A stretch of 55,664 bases of DNA from positions 1 to 55,664 of the IMG/VR virus record IMGVR_UViG_3300020020_000035. One strand, given 5' to 3'. Both the position numbers and the translations under genes were made by a program. This stretch comes from a virus. Positions 47,876 through 55,664 of the stretch are shown piece after piece (position 1 is the stretch's first letter; the number at the start of each line of letters is the position of its first letter). The notes below the pieces were generated by a model. The model saw only the letters and a list, made by a program, of their open reading frames with translations, did not search any database and was not told where the DNA came from.

Positions 47876-48963
47876 CAGAACACCGTCAGGCAGGCGTAGG
47901 TGTCGATCGCCGTCGGGATCGTCAACGGGCGCGTTCCCGCCGAGACCTTCAAGTGCTTGTTGTCCGGCGTGAACCAGGCGTTGGTCGTGAGGTCGAGACC
48001 ACGCGACGTGGACGACATGCGGCCCGGGAGGAACGCCAGGGCGCGCTGCTCGGGCTGTACCATCATCGGGATGGCGCCGAACGTCAGATCGAGGCGGCCG
48101 TCCGAGAGGAGCAGCACCTTGTTGTCCGGCACGAACGGCGTGAGCACGCTGGTCTGCGGGTGCTTGTAGTAGCCGTCGTACAGCCAAAGCTCGTACTTGT
48201 ACGTGCCCACCACCATCTCGCCGACCATCGTCGCGCCGCTTTCGCTGTTGTCGACGATCGAGCTCTGGTTGAGCTGCCCGAGTCGCAGCGAGTGCGTGTC
48301 GAGCATCTTCGTAACGATCGGGTTCGCCAGGAACCGGGGCCACGCGCCGGCACCGAAGACGAGGCGTCGCGGAACCTTCTTGCCGTTCCTACGAACCAGC
48401 GTCGCTGCGGCGGAGATGTCAGCCACCGGGGCTCCGGTAGTTCCGTCCACGGCCCACGCCGTAGTCGTGATCTTGTGAGCGGCACGCATGCCGAAGTCGA
48501 GCGTGTATAGAGTCACGCCCGCGCTGTCGGCCAGCGTCAGGATGCCGGTTTGGAAGACCTGCGACGCCATGAGCTCGATGGCTCGGCGAATCTTTTCCTC
48601 GAGCTTTCGGAAGATGCCAAAGGCCTGTCCGAGCGCCGCGGAACCGTAGTCCGGATCGCTGAACGGGTTTACCCCAGGCTGGCGCTTGATCTGGTCGTAC
48701 GCAGTGATGGTCCCGACCTCGTCGAAGATCGGAGGGGTGAAGCCCTTGTTCTGGTACAGCGTCGCTTCGTTCTCGCGAGCTCCCGCGGTCAGATCCTGGA
48801 CGACGATGGCGACGTCTTCGTTGTCGCGCATCACATCCAGCTCGACCTTTTCGGACGTGTGGAAGTTGCGGGGAGGGCTCTTGAAAAAGCCTGACAGGAA
48901 GAGAGGCGCGCTCGCCTCCTCCATGTAGGCATCGACCATGTGGATCGTGGACTTGTCGGACAT
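47875..48963 (-). CDS. Major capsid protein E (lambda type)
   Basis: This 362-residue protein matches the Phage_cap_E family: MVDAYMEEASAPLFLSGFFK, VQDLTAGARENEATLYQNK, FTPPIFDEVGTITAYDQIKR and PGVNPFSDPDYGS, with an HK97-fold body. ATG 48963 (MSDKSTIHM) is chosen over an upstream in-frame start at 49023 because GGAAAG precedes it. The scaffold, decoration and protease genes sit just upstream. Confidence 0.92.
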   Translation of the reverse strand: MSDKSTIHMVDAYMEEASAPLFLSGFFKSPPRNFHTSEKVELDVMRDNEDVAIVVQDLTAGARENEATLYQNKGFTPPIFDEVGTITAYDQIKRQPGVNPFSDPDYGSAALGQAFGIFRKLEEKIRRAIELMASQVFQTGILTLADSAGVTLYTLDFGMRAAHKITTTAWAVDGTTGAPVADISAAATLVRRNGKKVPRRLVFGAGAWPRFLANPIVTKMLDTHSLRLGQLNQSSIVDNSESGATMVGEMVVGTYKYELWLYDGYYKHPQTSVLTPFVPDNKVLLLSDGRLDLTFGAIPMMVQPEQRALAFLPGRMSSTSRGLDLTTNAWFTPDNKHLKVSAGTRPLTIPTAIDTYACLTVF

Positions 48964-49066
48964 ATTGTTTGGCTGCTTTCCGGTGAGCGGGGCACACCTC
49001 CGCCTCACCGGGCCCCGCGCCAAAGCGCGGCCAGTGACGGATCAGTGAGCCAGGTGGCTTGTGTGC

Positions 49067-49102
49067 AGCGCGGCGTCTCTCCGTTGCCGGGGACGCCGCG
49101 CT
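49067..49102 (-). promoter_or_regulatory. Perfect 11-bp hairpin before the capsid gene
   Basis: AGCGCGGCGTC (49067-49077) pairs perfectly with GACGCCGCGCT (49092-49102) around 14 bases. It lies between decoration and capsid genes. No T-run follows, so an mRNA processing or stability element that sets decoration-to-capsid ratio is as likely as a terminator. Confidence 0.55.
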
Positions 49103-49108
49103 ATGGGT

Positions 49109-49498
49109 TCACGTGCTGAGTTGCTGGACGTCGACGGGGACGATCCCGTACGCGCGAAGCTGGTCGAGAACGGCTGCGTCGACGTTTGCGCCGGTGCCGT
49201 CGGCGTTGATGATCAGGCGGGTCTTGTTGACCTTGCCGGACACGAGCGCCTTTTCCTTCAGGTCTCCTGCACCCGTAGCGGTCACCGGGTAGGTGAGCAC
49301 GGCCTTGGGTATGCCGTTCTGGTTGGTCGAGCCGCCCTTCACGAACGGCACGAGCTTCAGCGAGACGCTGTCACGCGCCAGGATGCAGCCCGCGAGCAGG
49401 GTCGCGGCACCGCCGAAGGTGATGAGTTCGTCTCGGTGCACCTCGTCGCCGAGGGCGATGCTCCCGAGGTCCACATTGGTCAAAACTTGCGCGGGCAT
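49109..49498 (-). CDS. Head decoration protein (gpD-like)
   Basis: This 129-residue protein has the gpD/HDPD pattern: a beta-rich body (ILARDSVSLKLVPFVKGGST), VLTYPVTATGAG and the C-terminal DAAVLDQLRAYGIVPVDVQQ. It trims the capsid exterior. The same order of protease, decoration and capsid occurs in lambda. Confidence 0.85.
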   Translation of the reverse strand: MPAQVLTNVDLGSIALGDEVHRDELITFGGAATLLAGCILARDSVSLKLVPFVKGGSTNQNGIPKAVLTYPVTATGAGDLKEKALVSGKVNKTRLIINADGTGANVDAAVLDQLRAYGIVPVDVQQLST

Positions 49499-49520
49499 GT
49501 TCTCTGGTTCCCTTCAGAAT

Positions 49521-49946
49521 TCAGGAGTGGATGTAGTGACCGCTCCGGGGCATGGTCCGCTCGGAGGTTTCCTTCTTCGCGGGACCGAACGCGCGATACG
49601 CGACCTGATCCCCGATGTCTTCGGTCGTGCCTGGCACGCCACCGGCAGCGAGAGCCGGAACCGCTCCCGTGAGCGCGCCAGTGGTCTGGTCGGCCTCGCC
49701 CTGACGATCGGTCACCGCGCGGCGATTGATGCCGGCGGAGAGGTATTCTGCGTGCACCTCTTCGTCGATCACGGATGCGCCGCTATCGATGCACTTGAAC
49801 GCGAACTCCGTCGCTCCCGTGGACTTCGCGAGCTTGAGGTGCGCGGTCACACGCTTCCGCTCGGTGGTCTGGCCCTGCGTGGCCCCCTTGGCGAGCATCG
49901 CGGCGTGAAGCTGCGGAAACTGTGCGAGCAACTCTTCTTCGGTCAT
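49521..49946 (-). CDS. Nested scaffold protein (Nu3-like) within the protease gene
   Basis: An in-frame ATG at 49946, preceded by GAGGAAAG, would give the last 141 residues of the protease as a separate product (TEEELLAQFPQLHAAMLAKG). This mirrors lambda C/Nu3, where the scaffold is made from an internal start. The linker before it (Pro/Gly-rich) is a natural domain boundary. Dual use is inferred. Confidence 0.65.
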   Translation of the reverse strand: MTEEELLAQFPQLHAAMLAKGATQGQTTERKRVTAHLKLAKSTGATEFAFKCIDSGASVIDEEVHAEYLSAGINRRAVTDRQGEADQTTGALTGAVPALAAGGVPGTTEDIGDQVAYRAFGPAKKETSERTMPRSGHYIHS

Positions 49947-50912
49947 GGTGTTTTCTTTCCTCGGTTGCCCCGTGATCCGAGGCGGTTGGTTGACGGAGCC
50001 CGCGGCCGTGCCGGTGGGCATCAGGGTGTCTTTCTGGTTCGGACCAGGGACGACGAGCGTCGCTCGGTCGATCGGCTCGATCTCGTCGTCCGCCGATGCC
50101 TTCGCGGAGCCGCGCTTCGCAGCCTTCGGGATCCGGTCGATCATGCCGGCGGCCTTCGCCGCGTCCGCGATTACCGTGCCGCCTCGCCCGAAGTCCGCGT
50201 TGACCTGGGCGACGGTGAACCGCTGCCCGGTCGCGTTCGTGCGACCGCGAGCGATCGCGTCCACGAAGATTTCGTGGAAGGCGTCGAGCTCGGCTCGAAC
50301 GACCGCCTTCCCCTCTTCGGTAGTCACATTCGGGCGCTTGTTGGGCGCCTCGGTGCTCGTGATGTCGACCTGTTCAGGGTCGACGAAGAACGTCTTGCAA
50401 ACGCCGACGCTCCCGAACTCCGAGGCGGGCCCGACCGCTTGAATCGGACCAGCCATCGCCGCGAGCGCGTACGCCGCCGAGCAGGCCAGCGAGGCCACGA
50501 CCTTGATCGGCTTGGAGAACGACTCGATTGCCGCCAACGTCTCGAAGAGGCCATCGACGTATCCGCCAGGGCTGCTCACCACCATGACGACGTTCGTCAC
50601 CGTGGGGTTCGCGGCGGCCAGAGCAAACCCGTCCCGGATGTCCGAGTAGCAGGTCTGGTCGATCCCCAGGAGCCACGCCCAGAAGTCGGGCTCCTCGGAG
50701 AGGACGCCGCAAACGCGGATCTCGGCGGTGTTACCGACGACCGTGTAGCCGTCTGGCTCACTCGACGCGCCCGCCCCGGTGCCGCCACGAGCGACCTTGC
50801 CGGCGCGAGCCGCGCGGAGCTCCTCGAGCTGCGCCACAGTCGGAACTACGCCCGTGTTGAACAGGCGCCCGATCGTTTGCGCGACGTCGTGTCGCATGAA
50901 CATTCTGAGCAT
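49521..50912 (-). CDS. S49 (SppA/ClpP-fold) head maturation protease with C-terminal scaffold
   Basis: This 463-residue protein has an S49 protease domain (about 55-270): VVMVVSSPGGYVDGLFETLA with the oxyanion loop, VASLACSAAYALAAMAG with nucleophile Ser145, and FGSVGVCKTFF. A linker (about 280-320) and a helical scaffold-like domain follow. It degrades the scaffold during capsid maturation. Type and order match lambda gpC. Confidence 0.88.
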   Translation of the reverse strand: MLRMFMRHDVAQTIGRLFNTGVVPTVAQLEELRAARAGKVARGGTGAGASSEPDGYTVVGNTAEIRVCGVLSEEPDFWAWLLGIDQTCYSDIRDGFALAAANPTVTNVVMVVSSPGGYVDGLFETLAAIESFSKPIKVVASLACSAAYALAAMAGPIQAVGPASEFGSVGVCKTFFVDPEQVDITSTEAPNKRPNVTTEEGKAVVRAELDAFHEIFVDAIARGRTNATGQRFTVAQVNADFGRGGTVIADAAKAAGMIDRIPKAAKRGSAKASADDEIEPIDRATLVVPGPNQKDTLMPTGTAAGSVNQPPRITGQPRKENTMTEEELLAQFPQLHAAMLAKGATQGQTTERKRVTAHLKLAKSTGATEFAFKCIDSGASVIDEEVHAEYLSAGINRRAVTDRQGEADQTTGALTGAVPALAAGGVPGTTEDIGDQVAYRAFGPAKKETSERTMPRSGHYIHS

Positions 50913-50920
50913 GGTCGTCT

Positions 50921-52609
50921 TTACTTGTGCTCGAGCAACGACAGCCGCGGCCTCGGCGAGGCGCTGATCCCCTCAGGAGAACCGTCTTCGGTGTCGTCGC
51001 TCGGTGGTGCCGCGTCGTCCGGACCCGGTTGCTCCGGTGGCGTCGGCTTCTCCGCCGCCTTCAGTTCAGCGAGCGGCTGATTCGCCTCGGCGACTTGCTT
51101 GTTCTCGAGCGCGAGCTTCTGCACGTTCTTCGAGAACTTCGTGCCGGTGAGCTCGCGTGAAGCTCGGTCTCGAGTGATGAACCCCTCTTCGACCATCGCC
51201 TTGTATCCGGCAACGAGCTTGGTCAGGTCGACGGCGGGCTTGATGTGCCCCGCCCAGTCGCTCGCGACCCACGCGCCGTATATGTCGTGCTGGTGCGCGT
51301 CGCGCCACGCCTCCAGGAGTCCTGGCGCCTTGATCTTGCCGGCGAGCACCTGCGAGAGCAGCCAGTCCTCGTAGAACGGCTTGCAGAAGTCGGATCCGAA
51401 GTCGGTCCGGATCCGGTTCAAGTACATCTTGAACTCGTTGATCGCCGCCTGGCTCGCCGAGTAGTTGTTCGAGAACGCGAGCCGCAGGATCTCCGGTGGC
51501 ATCTCGTGGCACCACGCCACCGCTTGGATGATCGCTTCCTCGAAGTCGCCGAACTTCTCGTCGGTGCCATGGCTCGGGAACGCGACCGGCTCCTCGCCCT
51601 GTTGCAGTTCCTCGATCACCCATCCGGGGATCATCTCCGCGGAGCGGAACCGGCGCTGAGTGCCATCCGAAGAGGTAACGGATTCGACGCTCCTGCGGAC
51701 GGCGCCGCCCGTGACCGGGCTCGAGCCTTTCTTGGCCTCGCCCTTCTTGACGAACATGGCCAGCATCGAGTTGATGACGGCCTTCCGCTGCGTACTGTCC
51801 CGGTACCGATCGATCTCCTTCAGCGACTGGAGAACGATGCCGAGGAGCGGCTTTCCGCGCACCTCCCCGAGGCGGTGGTCGAGCCCGTAGTAGAGCCAGG
51901 CGAGCCTACGCCCGCTCTTCTCGCCCCACGCCGGAAGCCTCCGGTATTCCGTGTCCCCGGTGGCGTAGTTCTCTTGGCGAATCCAGAACGCCGTGTGACG
52001 GCCCTGCTCGTCGAGCTCGACGCCGTCAACGACCCGCTTGCTGCTTCGAAGCAGATTCGGCGGCGTCTGGACGCAGGCTCCGGACACCAGGCGGCATCTC
52101 GGCAGCCCGTTGGCAGGATTCTGGACCGGGACACAAAGCACGTCCCCGGCAACGATCGCCTCGCGGCGCGCGGCGGCCTGCTGCTGCCCGAACGTCTCGC
52201 GCTCGTAGAAGTCGCAGAGGTATGGCGAATCCGCGTAGAGCTTGAACCTGTTCTCGACGTCTTCTGACCACTCCGAGAGTGCGTCTTCCTGGAGCCCGAG
52301 GATCTTTTCCTCCGGGTCGCACTCGAGATGCAGGCCGACGTTGATCTCGTTCGTGACGAGCCGTCGAACCAGCCCACGGGCGTAAAGGTTTTGCTCGAAC
52401 AGCTCCGACGATCGGGCCCGCAGCGTCCAGTAGTCCGGCGCCAGGACTCGCGTGAGCCCGTAGCCTCCAGGGAACTTGTCGCCGGTGTCCCAGTCGACCG
52501 TGTAGGGCGGGAGCTGCGAGTAGGCAACCGCTGGGGGAGGCTCTACCGTGACCGGGACCAGCTCCGTCGCTGTCTCGCGCTGGCGGCGTTTCTTGGCGCG
52601 TCGAGACAT
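50921..52609 (-). CDS. Portal protein (lambda gpB type)
   Basis: This 562-residue protein has the lambda_portal pattern: LRARSSELFEQNLYARGLVR, LVTNEINVGLHLECDPEE, AGDVLCVPVQNPANGLPRCR, IVLQSLKEIDRYRDSTQRKA and PPEILRLAFSNNYSASQAAI. It forms the 12-fold vertex for DNA entry. The C-terminus is Pro/Glu-rich. It lies between the gpW-like connector and the protease. Confidence 0.92.
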   Translation of the reverse strand: MSRRAKKRRQRETATELVPVTVEPPPAVAYSQLPPYTVDWDTGDKFPGGYGLTRVLAPDYWTLRARSSELFEQNLYARGLVRRLVTNEINVGLHLECDPEEKILGLQEDALSEWSEDVENRFKLYADSPYLCDFYERETFGQQQAAARREAIVAGDVLCVPVQNPANGLPRCRLVSGACVQTPPNLLRSSKRVVDGVELDEQGRHTAFWIRQENYATGDTEYRRLPAWGEKSGRRLAWLYYGLDHRLGEVRGKPLLGIVLQSLKEIDRYRDSTQRKAVINSMLAMFVKKGEAKKGSSPVTGGAVRRSVESVTSSDGTQRRFRSAEMIPGWVIEELQQGEEPVAFPSHGTDEKFGDFEEAIIQAVAWCHEMPPEILRLAFSNNYSASQAAINEFKMYLNRIRTDFGSDFCKPFYEDWLLSQVLAGKIKAPGLLEAWRDAHQHDIYGAWVASDWAGHIKPAVDLTKLVAGYKAMVEEGFITRDRASRELTGTKFSKNVQKLALENKQVAEANQPLAELKAAEKPTPPEQPGPDDAAPPSDDTEDGSPEGISASPRPRLSLLEHK

Positions 52610-52616
52610 GTCGTTT

Positions 52617-52880
52617 TTAGAAAGCCGGGCGCACGTACACTGAGCCGCTGTTGCCGGAGCAGCGGTCCTTCAGCGGACCGATCTCATCTTGGATCTCGCT
52701 CCGTAGGGTTCGGAGCTTGTCGAGGTCCGCCTTCTTGACGTTTTGGCGGCTCTGCCCTGTGTCCAAAAGATACTCTTGGGCACCGCTGAGAATGGCCAGG
52801 ATCGCGGCGTTGATTGCCGCGTACATCGTCTCGAGCGTCGCGAGTTCCGCGAGCTCTTCTGCTGTGCATCCGCAAGCCAT
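52617..52880 (-). CDS. gpW-like head-tail joining protein
   Basis: This 87-residue helical protein resembles lambda-type connector gpW: MYAAINAAILAILSGAQEY, then LDTGQSRQNVKKADLDKLRT. It sits between large terminase and portal, as W does in lambda. Two Cys near the N-terminus are extra. Confidence 0.78.
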   Translation of the reverse strand: MACGCTAEELAELATLETMYAAINAAILAILSGAQEYLLDTGQSRQNVKKADLDKLRTLRSEIQDEIGPLKDRCSGNSGSVYVRPAF

Positions 52881-54875
52881 CTACGCCGCTTCGAAGTAGG
52901 AACGCTCTCGCTCGATCAGGTCGAAGAACTCGAGCCAGTTCACCGCCTCAAGCTCCAGCTGCGCCACGCAAACGTCCTGCGCGACGATGTCGAGCGCGGC
53001 GTTGTTGTAGACGAGCAAATCCCAGAGCTCGTTGTTCGAGCCGGAGGGGCGGTGCCACTCGTGACCGATCCGCTTGCGCGTCCCGGCTTCGATCTTCTCG
53101 CGTCGGATCTCGACAGTGAGTTCCTTCAGCTGCTCGTCGGTCGCGTTCCCCGGCGCGTTGAAGTGACCCGTCGGCTGCTCGCCGATACCCTTCCACTCGC
53201 GCTTCAGGGCGGCGCTCCATCGGTCCTTGTAGAGGTCGACCGTGATGCCGTACGCCGTCGTCCCCATCGACGTTTCGATGTTCGACCACTCCTTGAGTCG
53301 GGCCCCCTTCATGGGAGCCGGCAGGCCCTTCGACGGAAAAACGCCAGACCCGTAGCTCTCACAGAACCGATAGACGTGGTCCGCGCGATAGCCGGAGTCG
53401 ATGAGCGTCAGCTGGATCTTGTACCGCTTTCCGTCGTCGGCGACGTAGAGCTCTGGGTCCTCGATGAGCTTCCGGAGCTCTCCCCACGTGGCCGCGTCGT
53501 CAAGCTGCTCGGTGTCTCCGGCAAGGCGCCGGTAGTCGAGCAGGAAGGCTCGCCGGTCCCGCGCCCAGCCGAAGACGGCCACCGCGAGGTTGTCTCCGTG
53601 CACGTCGACCGCGCACGTGACGAGGAGGATCGGGCTCCCGCACACCTCCTTCGCGAAGGCGTTCGGGACCTGACCAAACAGGTAGTCGTGCCGGCGGTGC
53701 CCCGAGACGGCCTCGAATCGGACCTTCTCGCCCCGGATCTGGAACGGCTCGCCGAGGACGTTGTTGTAGAAGACCTGGAGCGCCGCGTTGTCGCGCGAGC
53801 GACCCTGCTCGGGGTCCCAGGCCTCGAGCCACTTCTCGACGCAGCCGGCCCACGTCTGCATGCCCACGGGGGAGTACAGGGCGGACAGGTGGTAGGAGCG
53901 GTGGCGCGGGTTCGACGGCTTCGCGGTCGGGCGCCACTCGCCCTGAGCCAGGAGGCGCGTCTTGTCGTCGTTGACGTGCGCGTGCCCGCAGCCCGGGACC
54001 TTGCACAGGTACCGCACCGAGTCGTGGACGAGACGCCCGTTCTCGGTCTCCCAGACGATGCCGGTGCGCTCACCGGTCTCCCGGTTGAAGCGCTCCCATC
54101 GGAGCCGCTGCGGCGTCCCACAGGAGAGGCACGAGACGTAGAAGTATCGCTGGTCCCCTTGCAGGAACAGCTGGGAGATCTTCGACTGCCCGACGATGGT
54201 CGGCGTCGAGATGTTCAGGATCTTGCGGCTGCCCTCGTAGGCCGCCGTGCGGTCCCGGACGAGCTTCAGCGGATCGCCGTCCTTGCCGACCAGGTACGGC
54301 CAGCCGTCGATCTCGTCGTTCAGGAGCACCTGAATCGAGAGCGACCGAAGCTTGTTCGCGTTCTGAGCGCCGAACGGGACGAGGTAGCCGCCACCGGCCC
54401 ACTCGATCTTCTTGTCGGTGCGGCCGGTCTTGCGGGCGTTCTTCTCGTCCGCGGACTTGATGAGATGCTCGAGCCCGGAGTGCTGGAGCATCGGGACGAT
54501 GTTCGACTCAAGCCTGAGCTTCGCGAGCTCGGCGTCTGCCGTGACCATCATCATCGGCGCGGTCTTGATGTGGTCGATCTCGTAGCCGACGACGTTCTCC
54601 AAAACGCCGACGGTGAAACCGAGCTGCGCGCCCTTTTGCGCCGTGACCTCGCTGATCGGCGAGGCCGCGTGGAAGCAGTCCAGGATCTCCCGGAGGTACG
54701 GGGTGACGTCGAAGCTGTAGTAGCCGGGGAGGGCGGTAAGCGCGGGCGGGAGATACCGCCGGGACTCCGCCCACTCGGACGGCGTCAGCGACTTGGCCGC
54801 GACCGTGACCTCGTCGATGGCGCCGGCGAGCCAGCGGCGCTGGTCGACCTCGAAGGCCGTGAGGGCCTGCGTCAT
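52881..54875 (-). CDS. terL: Large terminase subunit (GpA type)
   Basis: This 664-residue ATPase-nuclease packages DNA. An atypical Walker A region (VTAQKGAQLGFTVG, residues 77-90) resembles the GpA loop. Walker B is LLNDEID (184-190), followed by a zinc site (CLSCGTPQ ... CKVPGCGHAH). The nuclease part has CAVDVHGDNLAVAVFGW and TLIDSGYRADH. GpA terminases usually cut at cos, making single-copy genomes with cohesive ends. It overlaps the small terminase gene by 4 bp. Confidence 0.93.
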   Translation of the reverse strand: MTQALTAFEVDQRRWLAGAIDEVTVAAKSLTPSEWAESRRYLPPALTALPGYYSFDVTPYLREILDCFHAASPISEVTAQKGAQLGFTVGVLENVVGYEIDHIKTAPMMMVTADAELAKLRLESNIVPMLQHSGLEHLIKSADEKNARKTGRTDKKIEWAGGGYLVPFGAQNANKLRSLSIQVLLNDEIDGWPYLVGKDGDPLKLVRDRTAAYEGSRKILNISTPTIVGQSKISQLFLQGDQRYFYVSCLSCGTPQRLRWERFNRETGERTGIVWETENGRLVHDSVRYLCKVPGCGHAHVNDDKTRLLAQGEWRPTAKPSNPRHRSYHLSALYSPVGMQTWAGCVEKWLEAWDPEQGRSRDNAALQVFYNNVLGEPFQIRGEKVRFEAVSGHRRHDYLFGQVPNAFAKEVCGSPILLVTCAVDVHGDNLAVAVFGWARDRRAFLLDYRRLAGDTEQLDDAATWGELRKLIEDPELYVADDGKRYKIQLTLIDSGYRADHVYRFCESYGSGVFPSKGLPAPMKGARLKEWSNIETSMGTTAYGITVDLYKDRWSAALKREWKGIGEQPTGHFNAPGNATDEQLKELTVEIRREKIEAGTRKRIGHEWHRPSGSNNELWDLLVYNNAALDIVAQDVCVAQLELEAVNWLEFFDLIERERSYFEAA

Positions 54876-55546
54876 ATGCCTTCCTCGAGGAGCCGGACAG
54901 CGTTCTTCTTCACGGGCCCGAGGTGCGACTCGATGACCTCGCGGACGGATTCCTCGGACGCCTCGACGGACTCTCCCGCTTTCGACGCGGCGAGCAGGCG
55001 GCGGGCGATGGTCTTCGGAGCGTCGTCGATCAGCCGGCGGTTGCCGGCGTCGATGAGCCCGAGGACGTGCGTTTTGACGAGGTCGCGGCTCACGAGACGC
55101 CCCTGGCGCTCCTCGTTGGCGAGCCGCTTCTCGACGATGGCCTCGATGTCCTTCAGCGACTGCAGCCAGTCGCGGAAACGGCGGTCGGTGCCGAACCGCT
55201 CGACCAGTGGCCGCAGGAGATCCGCGTAGGCATCGAGCTCCGCCGTGGGAGCCGGAGCCTCCTCGACGAGGGGAACCGGGCGGACCTCGGGCGGAGCCGG
55301 CGGCGCCTTTCGGGCGGCTCTAGCCTTGGGCGTCGGAGCGGCAGGCGTAGACTTGGGCGCTTTTGGCGCGGGCGTCGGAGAGCGGTCGGAGCGGGCAAGC
55401 CACGCCCTGACGAGCGGATGGTTGGCGTCGACCCGATCCCCGTGGCACGCGGCCGCTCCCTTGCCCTGGAGGAACAAGGTGACCGCCGCACGAGACACGG
55501 AGCGCCGCCGTGCCAGGTCGGCACGCGAGATGAGTTTTTGGGCCAT
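54872..55546 (-). CDS. Small terminase subunit-like protein (Nu1-like)
   Basis: This 224-residue protein has an N-terminal HTH (ISRADLARRRSVSRAAVTLF) for binding the packaging site. An Ala/Pro-rich linker (55-100) and a helical C-terminal half (LKDIEAIVEKRLANEERQGR) follow. Position just before the GpA gene supports the Nu1-type call. ATG 55546 has no strong SD. Confidence 0.8.
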   Translation of the reverse strand: MAQKLISRADLARRRSVSRAAVTLFLQGKGAAACHGDRVDANHPLVRAWLARSDRSPTPAPKAPKSTPAAPTPKARAARKAPPAPPEVRPVPLVEEAPAPTAELDAYADLLRPLVERFGTDRRFRDWLQSLKDIEAIVEKRLANEERQGRLVSRDLVKTHVLGLIDAGNRRLIDDAPKTIARRLLAASKAGESVEASEESVREVIESHLGPVKKNAVRLLEEGI

Positions 55547-55664
55547 TGCAGCGGGCCCGGAAAGGCCCTGCGGCGCCGCCTGCTCCTAACGAGCGGGGCG
55601 CTTAACGCTTAACAGCGGTCGGGAGATCACTCTTTGCTCGAGGGCCGCGGGTCGCAACCAACAG
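55547..55664. other. Right-end region; possible cos and joining site
   Basis: This region is non-coding if linear. Read on the minus strand, 55664-55605 continues the left-edge lysozyme-like gene in frame, with a TAA stop at 55604-55602. The remaining 55 bases before the small terminase start contain GGGCCC and GCGGCGCCGC palindromes, a possible terminase-binding or cos neighbourhood. No separate gene was seen. Confidence 0.5.

Noticed and set aside
46485-47972. A 495-codon plus-strand frame
   Set aside because: Antisense to tail terminator and connector genes, which have clear phage patterns.
49293-51080. A 595-codon plus-strand frame
   Set aside because: Antisense to protease and portal genes, with no motif and biased composition.
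52743-55229. An 828-codon open frame on the plus strand
   Set aside because: It lies wholly antisense to the large and small terminase genes, is Arg/Leu/Asp-rich with no domain, and arises because high GC removes stops.
1-55664. tRNA genes
   Set aside because: No cloverleaf-like segment with a CCA end or T-loop consensus was seen by eye; a dedicated scan could still find one.

Overview
The window reads as one temperate, contractile-tailed dsDNA bacteriophage genome of high GC content. It is probably complete: the gene that runs off the left edge continues in frame from the right edge for 20 codons to a stop just before the small terminase gene. Joining the ends also gives the familiar order HNH protein, lysozyme-like protein, small terminase, large terminase. 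The host is probably a myxobacterium or relative. This rests only on an embedded lipoprotein with a Thr-Gly-Gly-rich, Cys-rich build common in Polyangiales, and on the base composition.

Left control region (1 to 6.4 kb). Reading leftward are a lysozyme-like protein, an HNH-type protein, a putative attP region, a tyrosine integrase, an excisionase-like HTH protein, small membrane proteins, an SH3-like double-repeat protein, an AP2-like protein, an HTH protein and an XRE repressor. Two further HTH regulators read rightward. Two operator pairs sharing the palindrome TGCAAT-N4-ATTGCA with the same 19-bp pitch lie at 5253-5287 and 6444-6478. They are the best candidate for the lysis/lysogeny switch.

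Rightward early operon (6478 to 20881). About 30 mostly small genes are packed with ATGA, GTGA or TGATG stop/start overlaps. Recognisable are a Cas4/RecB-like nuclease, a Sak4-like AAA ATPase and an SSB-like protein (a recombination module), a protein with a Tyr/Ala/Asp repeat tract, a secreted beta-helix protein, two AP2-like proteins, a second HNH-type protein and several small zinc-ribbon proteins. No DNA polymerase or replicative helicase was seen. A short second unit (20891-21725) ends with a ribbon-helix-helix protein.

Leftward late operon (55.5 to 21.8 kb, ending at a rho-independent terminator near 21.74 kb). In order of transcription: small and large terminase (lambda GpA type), gpW-like connector, lambda-type portal, S49 head protease with a nested scaffold start, decoration protein, major capsid protein E, connectors, sheath, tube, tail assembly chaperone with a U UUU UUG -1 frameshift site, tape measure, Mu-like baseplate proteins (gpN, gp44, gp45, gp46, gp47/J, gp48), tail fibres, an 18-copy repeat protein, an SGNH esterase, and a lysis cassette (holin-like, lipoprotein, M15 endolysin). 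The head and packaging genes are lambda-like and the tail is Mu-like. Two rightward lipoprotein genes (34171-35261) interrupt the late operon and look like a lysogenic-conversion cargo (moron).

All calls come from reading the sequence and from knowledge of phage families. No database search was run.
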